A stretch of DNA of 50,303 nt from Bacteroidales bacterium UBA3754 (GCA_002371705.1 DFGI01000056.1:1-50303), one strand, 5' to 3'; shown: positions 24,844 through 33,422, counted from the stretch's first letter. The notes: generated from the sequence alone by a model not told the origin. Numbers and translations: made by a program.

Positions 24844-25578
24844 ATGATGAACACCACGATTACTGGTATTGATTGTACCAAGATTTTGTTCCTCGACATT
24901 GAGACGGTGCCGCAATATTCGTCTGTGTCGGAGCTTGACGATGTTGAGCGTGAACTTTGGCGGAAAAAGTCTGCTCGGCTTGTCGAAGAGGGAATGTCCG
25001 ACGAGGATCTGTACAAAAAAGCTGGGATTTTTGCGGAATTTGGAAAGATAATCTGTATCTCGGCGGCGTTTCTCCGTCCGAAAAACGGCAGTTACGAAAT
25101 GCGTGTCCGCTCGTTCTACGGCGACGACGAGAAGGAAATCCTGAACTCGTTCATGGCGATGGTGAACAAGTATTTCAACACGAAGAAAATCTTCTTCTGT
25201 GCGCACAACGGCAAGGAGTTCGATTTTCCGTTTATTGCCCGCCGTGCCTTGATTAACGGCATACAAATTCCACTCACGCTTGACTCACGTGGAATGAAGC
25301 CCTGGGAAATCCAACACCTCGACACGCTCGATTTATGGCGTTTCGGCGATTATAAAAACTATACGTCGCTGGCTTTGCTGGCTCACGTGTTCGGCATTCC
25401 TACGCCAAAAGACGACATTGACGGTTCGCAAGTGTGCGATGTGTATTGGCAAGAACGTGATTTACAACGAATTGTGACGTATTGCCAAAAAGATGTCGTG
25501 ACGGTGGTGCAGTTGTTCCGAAAATATCGCTGCGAGGATTTGATTCCCGACGAAAATATAATTATTGTAACTGAATGA
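24844..25578 (+). CDS. DEDDy 3'-5' exonuclease, DNA-polymerase-B-like
   Basis: This is a ribonuclease-H-fold nuclease of the PolB exonuclease-2 type. Asp18 and Glu20 are in FLDIET, a HNGKEFDFPF block carries the second Asp, and YCQKDV carries the Tyr/Asp of motif III. It has no polymerase domain. An ATG at 24790 would read through the heptamer repeat and sits upstream of the -7 element, so the start is ATG 24844 or 24847. Its stop overlaps the aguA start by 4 nt (ATGA), so the two are coupled. The likely role is trimming 3' ends of DNA or RNA in the cytoplasm; the link with polyamine genes is unexplained. Confidence 0.85.
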   Translation: MMNTTITGIDCTKILFLDIETVPQYSSVSELDDVERELWRKKSARLVEEGMSDEDLYKKAGIFAEFGKIICISAAFLRPKNGSYEMRVRSFYGDDEKEILNSFMAMVNKYFNTKKIFFCAHNGKEFDFPFIARRALINGIQIPLTLDSRGMKPWEIQHLDTLDLWRFGDYKNYTSLALLAHVFGIPTPKDDIDGSQVCDVYWQERDLQRIVTYCQKDVVTVVQLFRKYRCEDLIPDENIIIVTE

Positions 25579-26597
25579 CTATGAAACGTTTTCCGGCAGA
25601 GTGGGAGAGACAGGCGTGCGTGCAACTTACGTGGCCGCACCGAGGAACGGACTTTGCCGATGTGTATGACCGTGCGGTCGCTTGTTTTGTGAACATAGCA
25701 AGGGAAATTAGTAAACGGGAAAAGTTGATAATTGCCTGTAAGTCAAAGCAAACTGCAATTGACGAGCTGGGCGACGTGCTGAACAAAAACATCTCGTTCG
25801 TCGAGGTTGACACCAACGACGTGTGGGCGAGGGACCACGGGGCAATCACGGTCTTTGAAGACGGAAAACCTGTTTTGTATGATTTTACATTCAATGGCTG
25901 GGGACGGAAATTTCCTGCTGAAAAAGACAATGCGATAACTTTGCAATTGTATGAATCTGGCATATTCAAATCGGCTGAATACCGCGATATGTCCCGCTTT
26001 GTACTCGAAGGTGGCTCCATCGAAACCGACGGTCGGGGGGTGTTGCTTACGACGGAATCGTGCCTATTGAGCAAATACCGTAACCCGAGTATGTCAAAGG
26101 CGGAAATTGAACTGTTTCTGAAAACGACGTTCAATGTGCAGAAAGTGTTGTGGCTATCGCATGGCGAACTTGCTGGCGACGACACCGACGGACATATCGA
26201 CACTCTTGCTCGTTTGGTTTCGGAAGATACGATTGCGTATGTGGATTGCGATGATGCAAATGATGTGCATTATACTGATTTACAGGCAATGAAGCGTGAA
26301 TTACAGTCGTTCGCCACAATGGACGGAAAACCCTACAAATTGGTTCCGCTCCCCATGGCTTCGCCTGCGTTCGACGACGAAAGGAACCGCATTCCCGCCA
26401 CGTATGCGAATTTCTTGATAATGAATGATGCCGTGTTGCTGCCCGTGTATCAATGCAATACTGATGCGGAGGCAATTCGTGTCGTGCAGTTGATTTTTCC
26501 TGACAAAGAAATTGTGCCAATTGATTGTTCTGTGTTAATTTTGCAGCACGGTTCGTTGCATTGCGTCACGATGCAATATCCCGAAGGTGTTTTCTAA
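25575..26597 (+). CDS. aguA: Agmatine deiminase
   Basis: It hydrolyses agmatine to N-carbamoylputrescine and ammonia. The 340 residues have the pentein (guanidino-modifying) pattern: TWPHRGTDF near the start, WARDHGAITV, FNGWGRKF, LEGGSIETDGRGVLLTTESCLL, HGELAGDDTDGHID, and the catalytic Cys330 in HGSLHC near the C-terminus. The catalytic triad and tetrad positions all look intact. It is cytoplasmic. The ATG at 25575 overlaps the exonuclease stop, and aguB starts 1 nt after its stop, forming a complete agmatine-to-putrescine unit. Arginine decarboxylase is not in the window. Confidence 0.93.
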   Translation: MTMKRFPAEWERQACVQLTWPHRGTDFADVYDRAVACFVNIAREISKREKLIIACKSKQTAIDELGDVLNKNISFVEVDTNDVWARDHGAITVFEDGKPVLYDFTFNGWGRKFPAEKDNAITLQLYESGIFKSAEYRDMSRFVLEGGSIETDGRGVLLTTESCLLSKYRNPSMSKAEIELFLKTTFNVQKVLWLSHGELAGDDTDGHIDTLARLVSEDTIAYVDCDDANDVHYTDLQAMKRELQSFATMDGKPYKLVPLPMASPAFDDERNRIPATYANFLIMNDAVLLPVYQCNTDAEAIRVVQLIFPDKEIVPIDCSVLILQHGSLHCVTMQYPEGVF

Positions 26598-26598
26598 A

Positions 26599-27495
26599 AT
26601 GACGAATATGGAAAAGATTCTAAAAGTTGGTCTGGTTCAGCAGTCGGTTGGCGCTGACGTTGAGGCAAATAAGAAAAAATTGGTCGCTAACATTACGGAG
26701 TGTGCAAAGCGGGGCGCTCGGTTGGTCGTCATGCAGGAGTTGCACAACACGCCATATTTTTGTCAGGTGGAAAGCGTCGAAAACTTCGATTTGGCTGAGC
26801 CTATTCCTGGCGCGTCAACGGAGTTGTATTCCGCCGTCGCAAAGCAGTTGAACATCGTGCTTGTCACGTCGTTGTTCGAAAAACGTGCGACAGGCTTGTA
26901 TCATAATACCGCCGTGGTTTTCGATGCCGACGGCACAATTGCGGGAACATACAGAAAAATGCACATTCCCGACGACCCTGCGTATTACGAGAAATTTTAT
27001 TTCACCCCGGGCGATTTGGGCTTTGAGCCGATAAAAACCTCGGTTGGCACGTTGGGCGTGTTGGTTTGTTGGGACCAGTGGTATCCCGAAGCGGCACGCA
27101 TAATGGCTATGAAAGGAGCCGATATGCTGATTTATCCTACGGCAATTGGATGGGAATCGACCGACACGCAGGATGAGAAAAATCGTCAGCGTGATGCGTG
27201 GATTATTTCGCAACGGGGACATGCGGTGGCAAACGGTCTGCCGGTGATTTCGGTGAATCGTGTGGGATGGGAGAAAGACCCGTCGGAAGCGACCAACGGC
27301 ATACAGTTCTGGGGAAGTAGTTTTGTGGCAGGTCCGCAGGGCGAAATCATTCGTCAGGCTTCGTCGGAGAATGAAGAAAATATGGTGGTGGAAGTGTCGT
27401 TGACCCGTTCCGAAGATGTCCGCCGTATTTGGCCGTTCTTCCGTGACCGTCGTATTGATGCCTATACGGATATTTTGAAACGGTTTTGTAAATGA
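26599..27495 (+). CDS. aguB: N-carbamoylputrescine amidase
   Basis: This nitrilase-superfamily enzyme hydrolyses N-carbamoylputrescine to putrescine, carbon dioxide and ammonia. The E-K-C triad is visible: E47 in VMQELHNTPYF, K120 in TYRKMHIPDD and C157 in VLVCWDQWYPEAAR. The 298-residue length is normal. ATG 26599 lies one base after the aguA stop; GTG 26587 would overlap it and is less likely, and ATG 26608 is also possible. It ends the aguA-aguB operon; a short gap separates it from the glycosyltransferase. Confidence 0.93.
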   Translation: MTNMEKILKVGLVQQSVGADVEANKKKLVANITECAKRGARLVVMQELHNTPYFCQVESVENFDLAEPIPGASTELYSAVAKQLNIVLVTSLFEKRATGLYHNTAVVFDADGTIAGTYRKMHIPDDPAYYEKFYFTPGDLGFEPIKTSVGTLGVLVCWDQWYPEAARIMAMKGADMLIYPTAIGWESTDTQDEKNRQRDAWIISQRGHAVANGLPVISVNRVGWEKDPSEATNGIQFWGSSFVAGPQGEIIRQASSENEENMVVEVSLTRSEDVRRIWPFFRDRRIDAYTDILKRFCK

Positions 27496-27571
27496 TTTAT
27501 ACATAGAAACCTTCGAAGTCATTCATATACTGTGACATATCCCAAAACAATGTCGCTGAATTTGAAGTAAG

Positions 27572-28993
27572 ATGAAAACAAAGGTATTACTTGGAAATAT
27601 ACAATTTTGGATTCTCTTGTTTTTTGTTATCCGTTTGATTGGTATAACAAATCCTCCGCTTGAAACAAGCCATAACTGGCGGCAGTGTACGGGGTTAATG
27701 GTTGCACGGAATTTTTACGAGGTTGATTCCAATATTTTATATCCCCGAGTTGATGACAATCAAGGCGAGTCGGGTATAATCGGAATGGAATTTCCAACAA
27801 TGAATTATTTTCATTATTTACTTGCCTTACTGTTTGGATATACGCATTGGTATGGTCGTTTGCTTAATTTGATAGTCTCTTCGCTTGGATTACTGTTTTT
27901 CTCGAAGTTGTTGGACAGATTAGGCTTTCCTCGAAAAATGGTATTTGCCTCAACGATAGCCCTTGCTGTTTCTATTTGGTTTACATTTTCTCGAAAAACA
28001 ATGCCCGATACGTATTGTATTTCGTTTATTTTCATTGCTTTATACGTTTTATTTAAGTATCTGGATTCTGGTCGGTTACTATACTTAATAGCCTATATTT
28101 TAATTGCATCGTTTGCCGTTTTGTCTAAAATTCCGGCAATTATGTATTTGATATTCGTGATACCAATTACGTTTTGTAAAAAATTAGAACTCAAACGTCG
28201 GGTGTTTTCGGTTGTAACAACTACAATACCAGTTGTTTTGTGCTTTTTGTGGTATTTCAAATGGAATATGTATCTGATGGAACAATATGGTACATGGTAT
28301 AACCATGGAAAACCTTTGATGGAAGGAATTGGCGATGTCTGTGTTCATTGGAAGGAGACATTGGATAATTTTTATTTTGATGCATTCAAAGGATATTTGT
28401 TCTTTATTGTTGGTTTGTATGGGTTGGTTGTTATGGCGATACGTAAAGAGCGTCTTTTGTGGATGATTGTCCTGTTGTTTTCTCTGATTTTTGGTGGTTA
28501 CATTTGTAAATCATCATATTGTTTCTATGATCAAAATTATTATATCATTCCGTATGTGCCGATTATGGCGGTTGTAGTGGGCTATGCGTTGTCTGAATTG
28601 CCGAAACAGTGGCTTTTTGTGAACATTTTGGCTGTTTGTTCGATTGAAAGTATTGTTAATCAGCAACATGACTTTTTTATACATGGAAGAGATAGGTATA
28701 AAATATCGTTGGAAACTATTGCCGATAGTATTTCAAAACCGTCAGATTTGATTATGATTAATGGCGGAGAAAACCCGCAATTATTATACTTGAGCCACAG
28801 AAAAGGCTGGACATGTACAACAGAACAAATGACTGACAATGAATTTGTGCGTCATGCTGTATCAAAAGGATGCAAATATGCTTTTGTTGACAAACGATTG
28901 GCATCAAATTCAACCAATATGATAGAACAGCAGGTTTACGAAGACGAACATTTTTATATCTTTCAATTATCGGCAAACGATGGAAAAGACTAA
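27572..28993 (+). CDS. GT-C type membrane glycosyltransferase (GT39/PMT-like)
   Basis: This 473-residue polytopic membrane protein has around ten hydrophobic helices. The first periplasmic loop after helix 1 carries NPPLETSHNWRQCTGLMVARNFYE, the place of the acidic catalytic residue in GT-C/PMT-type enzymes that use lipid-linked sugars. A further conserved loop is GMEFPTMNYFHYLL. The C-terminal 100 residues form a soluble periplasmic domain. The substrate is unknown; protein O-mannosylation or LPS sugar transfer are both possible. The gene is noticeably more AT-rich than its neighbours, which hints at a different origin. It overlaps the next start by 14 nt, so the pair is co-expressed. Confidence 0.75.
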   Translation: MKTKVLLGNIQFWILLFFVIRLIGITNPPLETSHNWRQCTGLMVARNFYEVDSNILYPRVDDNQGESGIIGMEFPTMNYFHYLLALLFGYTHWYGRLLNLIVSSLGLLFFSKLLDRLGFPRKMVFASTIALAVSIWFTFSRKTMPDTYCISFIFIALYVLFKYLDSGRLLYLIAYILIASFAVLSKIPAIMYLIFVIPITFCKKLELKRRVFSVVTTTIPVVLCFLWYFKWNMYLMEQYGTWYNHGKPLMEGIGDVCVHWKETLDNFYFDAFKGYLFFIVGLYGLVVMAIRKERLLWMIVLLFSLIFGGYICKSSYCFYDQNYYIIPYVPIMAVVVGYALSELPKQWLFVNILAVCSIESIVNQQHDFFIHGRDRYKISLETIADSISKPSDLIMINGGENPQLLYLSHRKGWTCTTEQMTDNEFVRHAVSKGCKYAFVDKRLASNSTNMIEQQVYEDEHFYIFQLSANDGKD

Positions 28994-29975
28994 AATCATA
29001 ATCGATACCGATTTGGGCAGTTCCACCGACGATGTGGCGACCATCTGTATGGCATATTCTTATATGCGACAGGGCAGAGCCGAGTTGTTGGGAATCGTGG
29101 TCGATAGAATGGGAGAGCAGAACGCCGTGTTTGCCGACATTCTGAACACATATTTCGGATTTCCAGATATTCCAATTGGCTTGTGTCGCAATGGTGTGGA
29201 AAATCCACAGATTTTTACCGATTATGCTCATATTGCCGAAAAAAAGAGTTCTGACGGCACACCTTTGTTTGCACGTACGCAAACGATGTTTGAAGATGAT
29301 TATAAAGTGTATCGCAAAATACTTGCATCGCAACCTGACAATTCTGTTACGGTGCTTTCCATCGGCTTTCTGACGAGTTTGGCAAATCTTCTCACATCGT
29401 CGCCCGATGAGTATAGTCAACTTGACGGAGTTTCGTTGGTCGCACAGAAAATAAAACGAATCATTGTGATGGGAGGGAAGTTCGACGAAAACGACAAGAA
29501 CGGGGAATACAATATTCAGCAAAGCGGTCGTTTTGCCGAAACATTTTTCCGTCTATTGCCGTCGTCGATTCCTGTCGATTATTCGTCAGAAGCGGTCGGA
29601 AATGCGTTATATTGGACAAAGACCGAGATTTTACAGACGATGGCACATATAGACGTACATCCTTTGAAACAGATTTACCTTGATTGTCCCGAAGACCCGT
29701 ATCAACGAATGTGGGACCCGCTCACAATCATCCAGGCCGTCGAAGGTGACGAATATTTTTCGTGGTCGCCCCAAGGAAACGTTTCGTTGCAAAACGATTA
29801 TACGCTCACATTTACGCCCGATGAATCCGGAAATGTCCGTTATCAAAAATGTGGTTCGGCGGAACAAATACAAAAATGGATGGCGTTGATAAAGAAATGT
29901 GTAATGCTCAATTCTTTTCTTACCAGTTTTTCTCAATTTTGTTGTTGCTCTTTTTGTTTTGTTTTTGCAGCATAA
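28980..29975 (+). CDS. Nucleoside-hydrolase-like protein with read-through tail
   Basis: The N-terminus IIIDTDLGSSTDDVATICMA (residues 6-25) is a variant of the inosine-uridine nucleoside hydrolase calcium site DTDxGxDD. IIVMGGKFDENDKNGEYNIQQS and a late MWDPLTI segment match the family's other metal and ribose contacts. It probably cleaves a ribosyl bond, though the variant site leaves the substrate open. The last ~25 residues (after KK near 306) run through a heptamer repeat and then 56 nt antisense to the convergent BatC-like gene. They form a Cys/Phe-rich tail unlike the rest, so the native stop was probably lost. The start overlaps the glycosyltransferase gene by 14 nt. Confidence 0.7.
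   Translation: MEKTKIIIDTDLGSSTDDVATICMAYSYMRQGRAELLGIVVDRMGEQNAVFADILNTYFGFPDIPIGLCRNGVENPQIFTDYAHIAEKKSSDGTPLFARTQTMFEDDYKVYRKILASQPDNSVTVLSIGFLTSLANLLTSSPDEYSQLDGVSLVAQKIKRIIVMGGKFDENDKNGEYNIQQSGRFAETFFRLLPSSIPVDYSSEAVGNALYWTKTEILQTMAHIDVHPLKQIYLDCPEDPYQRMWDPLTIIQAVEGDEYFSWSPQGNVSLQNDYTLTFTPDESGNVRYQKCGSAEQIQKWMALIKKCVMLNSFLTSFSQFCCCSFCFVFAA
29896..29916 (+). repeat. Short heptanucleotide array, copy D
   Basis: Three 7-nt units (AATGTGT AATGCTC, then AATTCTT) of the same AATNNNN period as arrays A-C. They lie inside the 3' end of the nucleoside-hydrolase-like gene. Confidence 0.5.
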
Positions 29976-30519
29976 GGCGTTGTTGTACGGCTTTGTCGTT
30001 GTTCTCGATTGCGTCGAGCATCATTTCTGCCTGTCGTGCTGAAATTTGACCTTTCTTGTCACCTTGCGGTTGGCTTTCGCTTTGTTGTCCTTGTTGTGCA
30101 GACTGGCTTTCTTTGCCTTGTTCCTGTTTGTCGTAGTTTTGTTGTTGGTTGCCTTGTTGCTGAGTTTCTTGGTTCCCTTGCTGATTTTGTTGGTCGTTGT
30201 TCTGTTGACCGTTCTGCTGTCCGTTTTGTCCTTGTCCGTCTTGATTTTGTTGGTCGCCTTGGTTGTTTTGTTTATTGTTGTTTTGCTGCTGCTTTTGATT
30301 TTTTTTGTTGTCGTCCTTCTCTATCAAGCGTTTTAATTGGGCGAGGGAAGAATCCGCTTCAAAAATCTCGCAACCGCGCGAAACGGTGTAAAGTGCCGCC
30401 TCCGTTTGATTCCCTGCATACAGCATGGCGGCCGTGTTAAAGTATTCTTGTGCTGTTTTCTGTCCGTAGGCGGTAGAAAATGCGCTGAAAATCAATAGTA
30501 TAGCGAGAAATCTTTTCAT
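29920..30519 (-). CDS. BatC-like secreted protein with Gln/Asn-rich middle
   Basis: A signal peptide (MKRFLAILLIFSAFSTAYGQ) and a short TPR-like helical segment (21-65) lead into a strongly Gln/Asn-rich, repetitive stretch (about 70-160). The protein ends with ISARQAEMMLDAIENNDKAVQQRLMLQKQNKKSNNKIEKNW, the C-terminal signature of BatC proteins of the Bacteroides aerotolerance cluster. It overlaps the upstream TPR gene by 4 nt and its 3' end overlaps the plus-strand neighbour by 56 nt. MoxR, BatA, BatB, BatD and BatE are not in the window, so this pair is detached from the usual operon. Confidence 0.75.
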   Translation of the reverse strand: MKRFLAILLIFSAFSTAYGQKTAQEYFNTAAMLYAGNQTEAALYTVSRGCEIFEADSSLAQLKRLIEKDDNKKNQKQQQNNNKQNNQGDQQNQDGQGQNGQQNGQQNNDQQNQQGNQETQQQGNQQQNYDKQEQGKESQSAQQGQQSESQPQGDKKGQISARQAEMMLDAIENNDKAVQQRLMLQKQNKKSNNKIEKNW

Positions 30520-31199
30520 TCTTTGTTGTCGTTGATAATGGTTACAATTCCCTCTAATTTCTGTATGAAATCGTTGAACAAATCAACGGTTTTGTCTTTT
30601 TGGGCGCTTTCCTGCATAAGTTTGAGAGCTTCTTCGAACTTAAATTGTTGTACAAGTTCAGCAGCTTTTTTCATACATTCTTCGGCAAATTTCGAGGGTT
30701 TTGGTTTTTCGTCTTTTTTGAGTTGGTCGTTCATTTTCTCCAACATCTTTCTGGCTTCTTCCTCTTTTCGAAATTCCTCTTGTGCAAAGGCAAGATTATA
30801 TCGGGTGTCCTCATCTTTGGGATTGAGAATGAGTGCTTGTTTATATAATTGGATAGCTTTCTCATAGTGCTTTTGGTCGCATTCCATATTGCCAGCATTA
30901 TGGAAGATGTTGGCTTTCAGAGTCTTGTCGGCAGTGAGTTTCATAGCCTTATCGTATGCGTCGGTGGCAAGAATGTATTTGTTCAAATTGTAGAGTGCGT
31001 TTCCAAAGTTGTACCACGCGTCAAACGAGAGTGAATCGAGCTGACAGGCGTGTTTATATTGCACGGCAGCGTTTCGGTACTCTTTTTTCTCGTAAAACGA
31101 ATTGCCTTTTTCAATCAACGGTCGCACATCGTTTTGAGCGGTTGTGGAAAGCACTGCAATACAAGCAATTACGAAAATTATATGTCGTTTTAAATTCAT
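30516..31199 (-). CDS. TPR protein, partner of the BatC-like protein
   Basis: Starting at the Met at 31199 gives a signal peptide (MNLKRHIIFVIACIAVLSTTAQ); the upstream Met at 31226 would disrupt it. The mature part holds about four TPR units, including YEKKEYRNAAVQYKHACQLDSLSFDAWYNFGNALYNLNKYILATDAYDKAM and HYEKAIQLYKQALILNPKDEDTRYNLA, then a lysine-rich linker and a helical tail. It looks like the TPR half of a BatC/BatE type protein and is predicted to be a periplasmic scaffold. It is first in a two-gene operon, overlapping the Q/N-rich gene by 4 nt. Confidence 0.75.
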   Translation of the reverse strand: MNLKRHIIFVIACIAVLSTTAQNDVRPLIEKGNSFYEKKEYRNAAVQYKHACQLDSLSFDAWYNFGNALYNLNKYILATDAYDKAMKLTADKTLKANIFHNAGNMECDQKHYEKAIQLYKQALILNPKDEDTRYNLAFAQEEFRKEEEARKMLEKMNDQLKKDEKPKPSKFAEECMKKAAELVQQFKFEEALKLMQESAQKDKTVDLFNDFIQKLEGIVTIINDNKE

Positions 31200-31223
31200 T
31201 GTCTGATAGTCGTTATCGGGACA

Positions 31224-31231
31224 CAAATATA
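31224..31231 (-). promoter_or_regulatory. -7 element for the TPR/BatC-like operon
   Basis: TATATTTG on the minus strand, 25 nt upstream of the ATG at 31199, supporting that start. Confidence 0.6.
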
Positions 31232-31281
31232 AGATTTTTCATATTTGGTTGAACGTGGAAACAGGTGGTTTATTGTAGCTA

Positions 31282-31686
31282 TTATAACTCTTTGTATATC
31301 TTTTGTTCCCGATGGTTCACAATGACTTTTACAGGAAAATTCTTTTTGATGTATTCCGCGGTTTTTTCCGCAAAATAGACGGATCGATGTTGACCGCCTG
31401 TACAACCGAAGTTTATCATTAAATGTGTGAAATCCCGTTCAATATATTTCTTTATACTTTGCGAAGTTAGTGATTTTACGTTTGACAAAAACTCTTCGCA
31501 TTCGGCTTGGTGTTTTGTAAAGAATTCAATGACAGGTTGTTGTGTGCCATTTACTTGTTTGTATTCTTCGTAGCGGCCGGGATTTGGTAACGCTCTGCAA
31601 TCAAATACAAAACCGCCACCATTTCCGCTCGAATCTTCTGGATATCCGTTCTTAAATGAAAAGCTTGTGATTTCTACTGTAAGCAT
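31282..31686 (-). CDS. Stand-alone RapZ C-terminal domain protein
   Basis: This 134-residue protein corresponds to the C-terminal half of RapZ. It carries FDCRALPNPG at 28-37, the CTGGQHRSV loop at 95-103 and the VNHRE end. In E. coli that half binds the small RNA GlmZ and senses glucosamine-6-phosphate; the N-terminal P-loop kinase-like half is absent here. It follows an AmgK-like kinase by 5 nt, closing a five-gene minus-strand run. A link to amino-sugar supply for cell-wall synthesis is inferred from this pairing and from what is known of RapZ. It is cytoplasmic. Confidence 0.85.
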   Translation of the reverse strand: MLTVEITSFSFKNGYPEDSSGNGGGFVFDCRALPNPGRYEEYKQVNGTQQPVIEFFTKHQAECEEFLSNVKSLTSQSIKKYIERDFTHLMINFGCTGGQHRSVYFAEKTAEYIKKNFPVKVIVNHREQKIYKEL

Positions 31687-31691
31687 TGTTA

Positions 31692-32705
31692 TTAATTTTT
31701 ATCAATTGTGAGAATTTCTAATTGTTCTATAAGATTTGACAGATATGGAATTTCAATTATGTTTTGTATGATGTTGGTGTGTTTTTTTATATTTTCCAAC
31801 GCTTGTGGAATGCTTTGGATGAAATGTTGCTTTCGTTGTATGTAGCCTCTAAATCCGTATGCGCCAAGTGTTTGTAGTATGCGTATGAACACAAAACCTT
31901 GGAATTGCTTACGAAACGATGATTCGTCTATTGTGATTTGTGTTTGTAATTCGTTGATATAGAATGATAAAAGTCGTTCCCGCAATTCAGCGGAAAGATT
32001 CGCTTTTGCTTGGTAGAGCAACGAAACTACATCGTATTGCAATGGACCTTTCATTCCTCCTTGGAAGTCAATATATCCTAACGTATTGTCGTTCAGTAAG
32101 ATATTCCTCGATTGGAAATCTCTGTACATAAAATAGTTTCGGTCGGCGGTGTTAAGAAATGCGACGATTCTTTCAAAATCTTCTTCCAATTTCTGGTCGT
32201 TGCATTCTATTCCGCTGATTTTCAAATAATAGTATTTAAAGTAATATAAGTCCCAAAACATTGCGGTTCTGTCAAATTCTTGCCGTACAAAACAACGAGA
32301 GAAATCAATGTGTTTTCCTCCTTGGATTTGTATCTGTATCAAATCTTTAAGGATTCGTTTGTATAGAGATTCTATTTCTGTTTCAGACATGTTTTGTTTT
32401 GCTGTCAAAACGTCGCTGCTTCCCAGGTCCGAGATGAGATAGATGTTTTTCGTGGCGTTTACTGCAAATACTTCTGGTACAACTATGTTTGCTTTTTTAA
32501 AAACCGAACTGAAGTATATAAATGTTTCGTTTTCTTCGCAATTTGTGCCATAACATGCCAGTACACTATATGGAAGTTGCGAATGGATTCGGTAATACCG
32601 TCGGGCGGAACCAGCTCCAGGCAGTAAGTCAACGGTTTTTATGGGTGTGGAAAACCGCGATTGGAATAATTCCGTAATTTGTTGTTGTATGAGAGAATCC
32701 TCCAT
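31692..32705 (-). CDS. AmgK-like sugar kinase (APH family)
   Basis: This 337-residue kinase-fold protein is of the aminoglycoside-phosphotransferase family. An N-terminal nucleotide-binding loop GAGSARRYYRI (30-40) precedes the catalytic loop YRDFQSRN (194-201) in place of HGDxxxxN, and the metal-binding IDFQGG..GPLQYDVVSLL (212-230). The RDFQSRN / IDFQ pattern is that of anomeric N-acetylmuramate/N-acetylglucosamine kinases (AmgK) used in wall recycling. The usual partner MurU is not here; the downstream neighbour is the RapZ C-domain. An alternative sugar or choline kinase function cannot be excluded. Confidence 0.75.
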   Translation of the reverse strand: MEDSLIQQQITELFQSRFSTPIKTVDLLPGAGSARRYYRIHSQLPYSVLACYGTNCEENETFIYFSSVFKKANIVVPEVFAVNATKNIYLISDLGSSDVLTAKQNMSETEIESLYKRILKDLIQIQIQGGKHIDFSRCFVRQEFDRTAMFWDLYYFKYYYLKISGIECNDQKLEEDFERIVAFLNTADRNYFMYRDFQSRNILLNDNTLGYIDFQGGMKGPLQYDVVSLLYQAKANLSAELRERLLSFYINELQTQITIDESSFRKQFQGFVFIRILQTLGAYGFRGYIQRKQHFIQSIPQALENIKKHTNIIQNIIEIPYLSNLIEQLEILTIDKN

Positions 32706-32759
32706 AATTTTTTTGTTAAAGATATTGATTTTTCCTGAAACAGAACGAGTTTCTGACCA

Positions 32760-33419
32760 TTACATGCTGGATTGGTAGTTGATTCCTTCCAACATTGGCA
32801 CAAATGCGCATTCTCCATGCATGGTCTGTTCAAAATTTGTTCCGCTGATTTTTTTTATTCTGACGAGTATTTGTTTGTTGCCGTTCACAATAGGTGCGAC
32901 TAACAATCCTCCAATTTGTAGTTGTTCCAATAGTGTGCGTGGAATGTATGGAGCCGCAGCAGTTACAATGATTTTGCTGAATGGCGAGTAGTTTGGCAAT
33001 CCGTTGAAACCGTCGCCTAAAAATGTCGTGACGGAATATTTCATTTGTTGGAGAAATCTGCTCGTTTTTATGTACAATTCTTTCTGCCGCTCTATCGAAT
33101 ACACTTTCGCACCCATTACAGCGAGAATTGCTGCCTGATAGCCCGAACCAGTCCCTATTTCAAGTACTTTGTCGGTTGGTTGAATTTCCAGTAATTGCGT
33201 TTGGAGCGCAACAGTATATGGTTGTGAAATCGTTTGTCCTGATTCTATTGGAAATGCTTTGTCAACGTAGGCATGTTGCTCAAGTGCGGGGTCACCGCAA
33301 AACAAATGGCGTGGCACTTGTCGGATTGCATTCAACACATTTTCGTCTGAAATCCCTTTTGCACGCAGTTCTTCTGCAAGTTGGTTCCGTTGTCCTTTAT
33401 GTACAAATGTGTCTATCAT
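32760..33419 (-). CDS. pcm: Protein-L-isoaspartate O-methyltransferase
   Basis: It repairs isoaspartyl residues using S-adenosylmethionine. The 219-residue length is typical. The SAM motif is VLEIGTGSGYQAAILA (near 85-100), with the family's VPRHLF, QTISQPYTVA and AAPYIPRTLLEQL further along. It is cytoplasmic. The stop is 54 nt before the kinase start, and the gene starts 3 nt after the ppx/gppA stop, so it is part of the same minus-strand run. Confidence 0.93.
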   Translation of the reverse strand: MIDTFVHKGQRNQLAEELRAKGISDENVLNAIRQVPRHLFCGDPALEQHAYVDKAFPIESGQTISQPYTVALQTQLLEIQPTDKVLEIGTGSGYQAAILAVMGAKVYSIERQKELYIKTSRFLQQMKYSVTTFLGDGFNGLPNYSPFSKIIVTAAAPYIPRTLLEQLQIGGLLVAPIVNGNKQILVRIKKISGTNFEQTMHGECAFVPMLEGINYQSSM

Positions 33420-33422
33420 TCG

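Noticed and set aside
30046..30336. Hydrophobic Leu/Val-rich ORF antisense to the Q/N-rich region
   Set aside because: It is the reverse reading of CAA/AAC codons; hydrophobicity is a by-product of the low-complexity tract.
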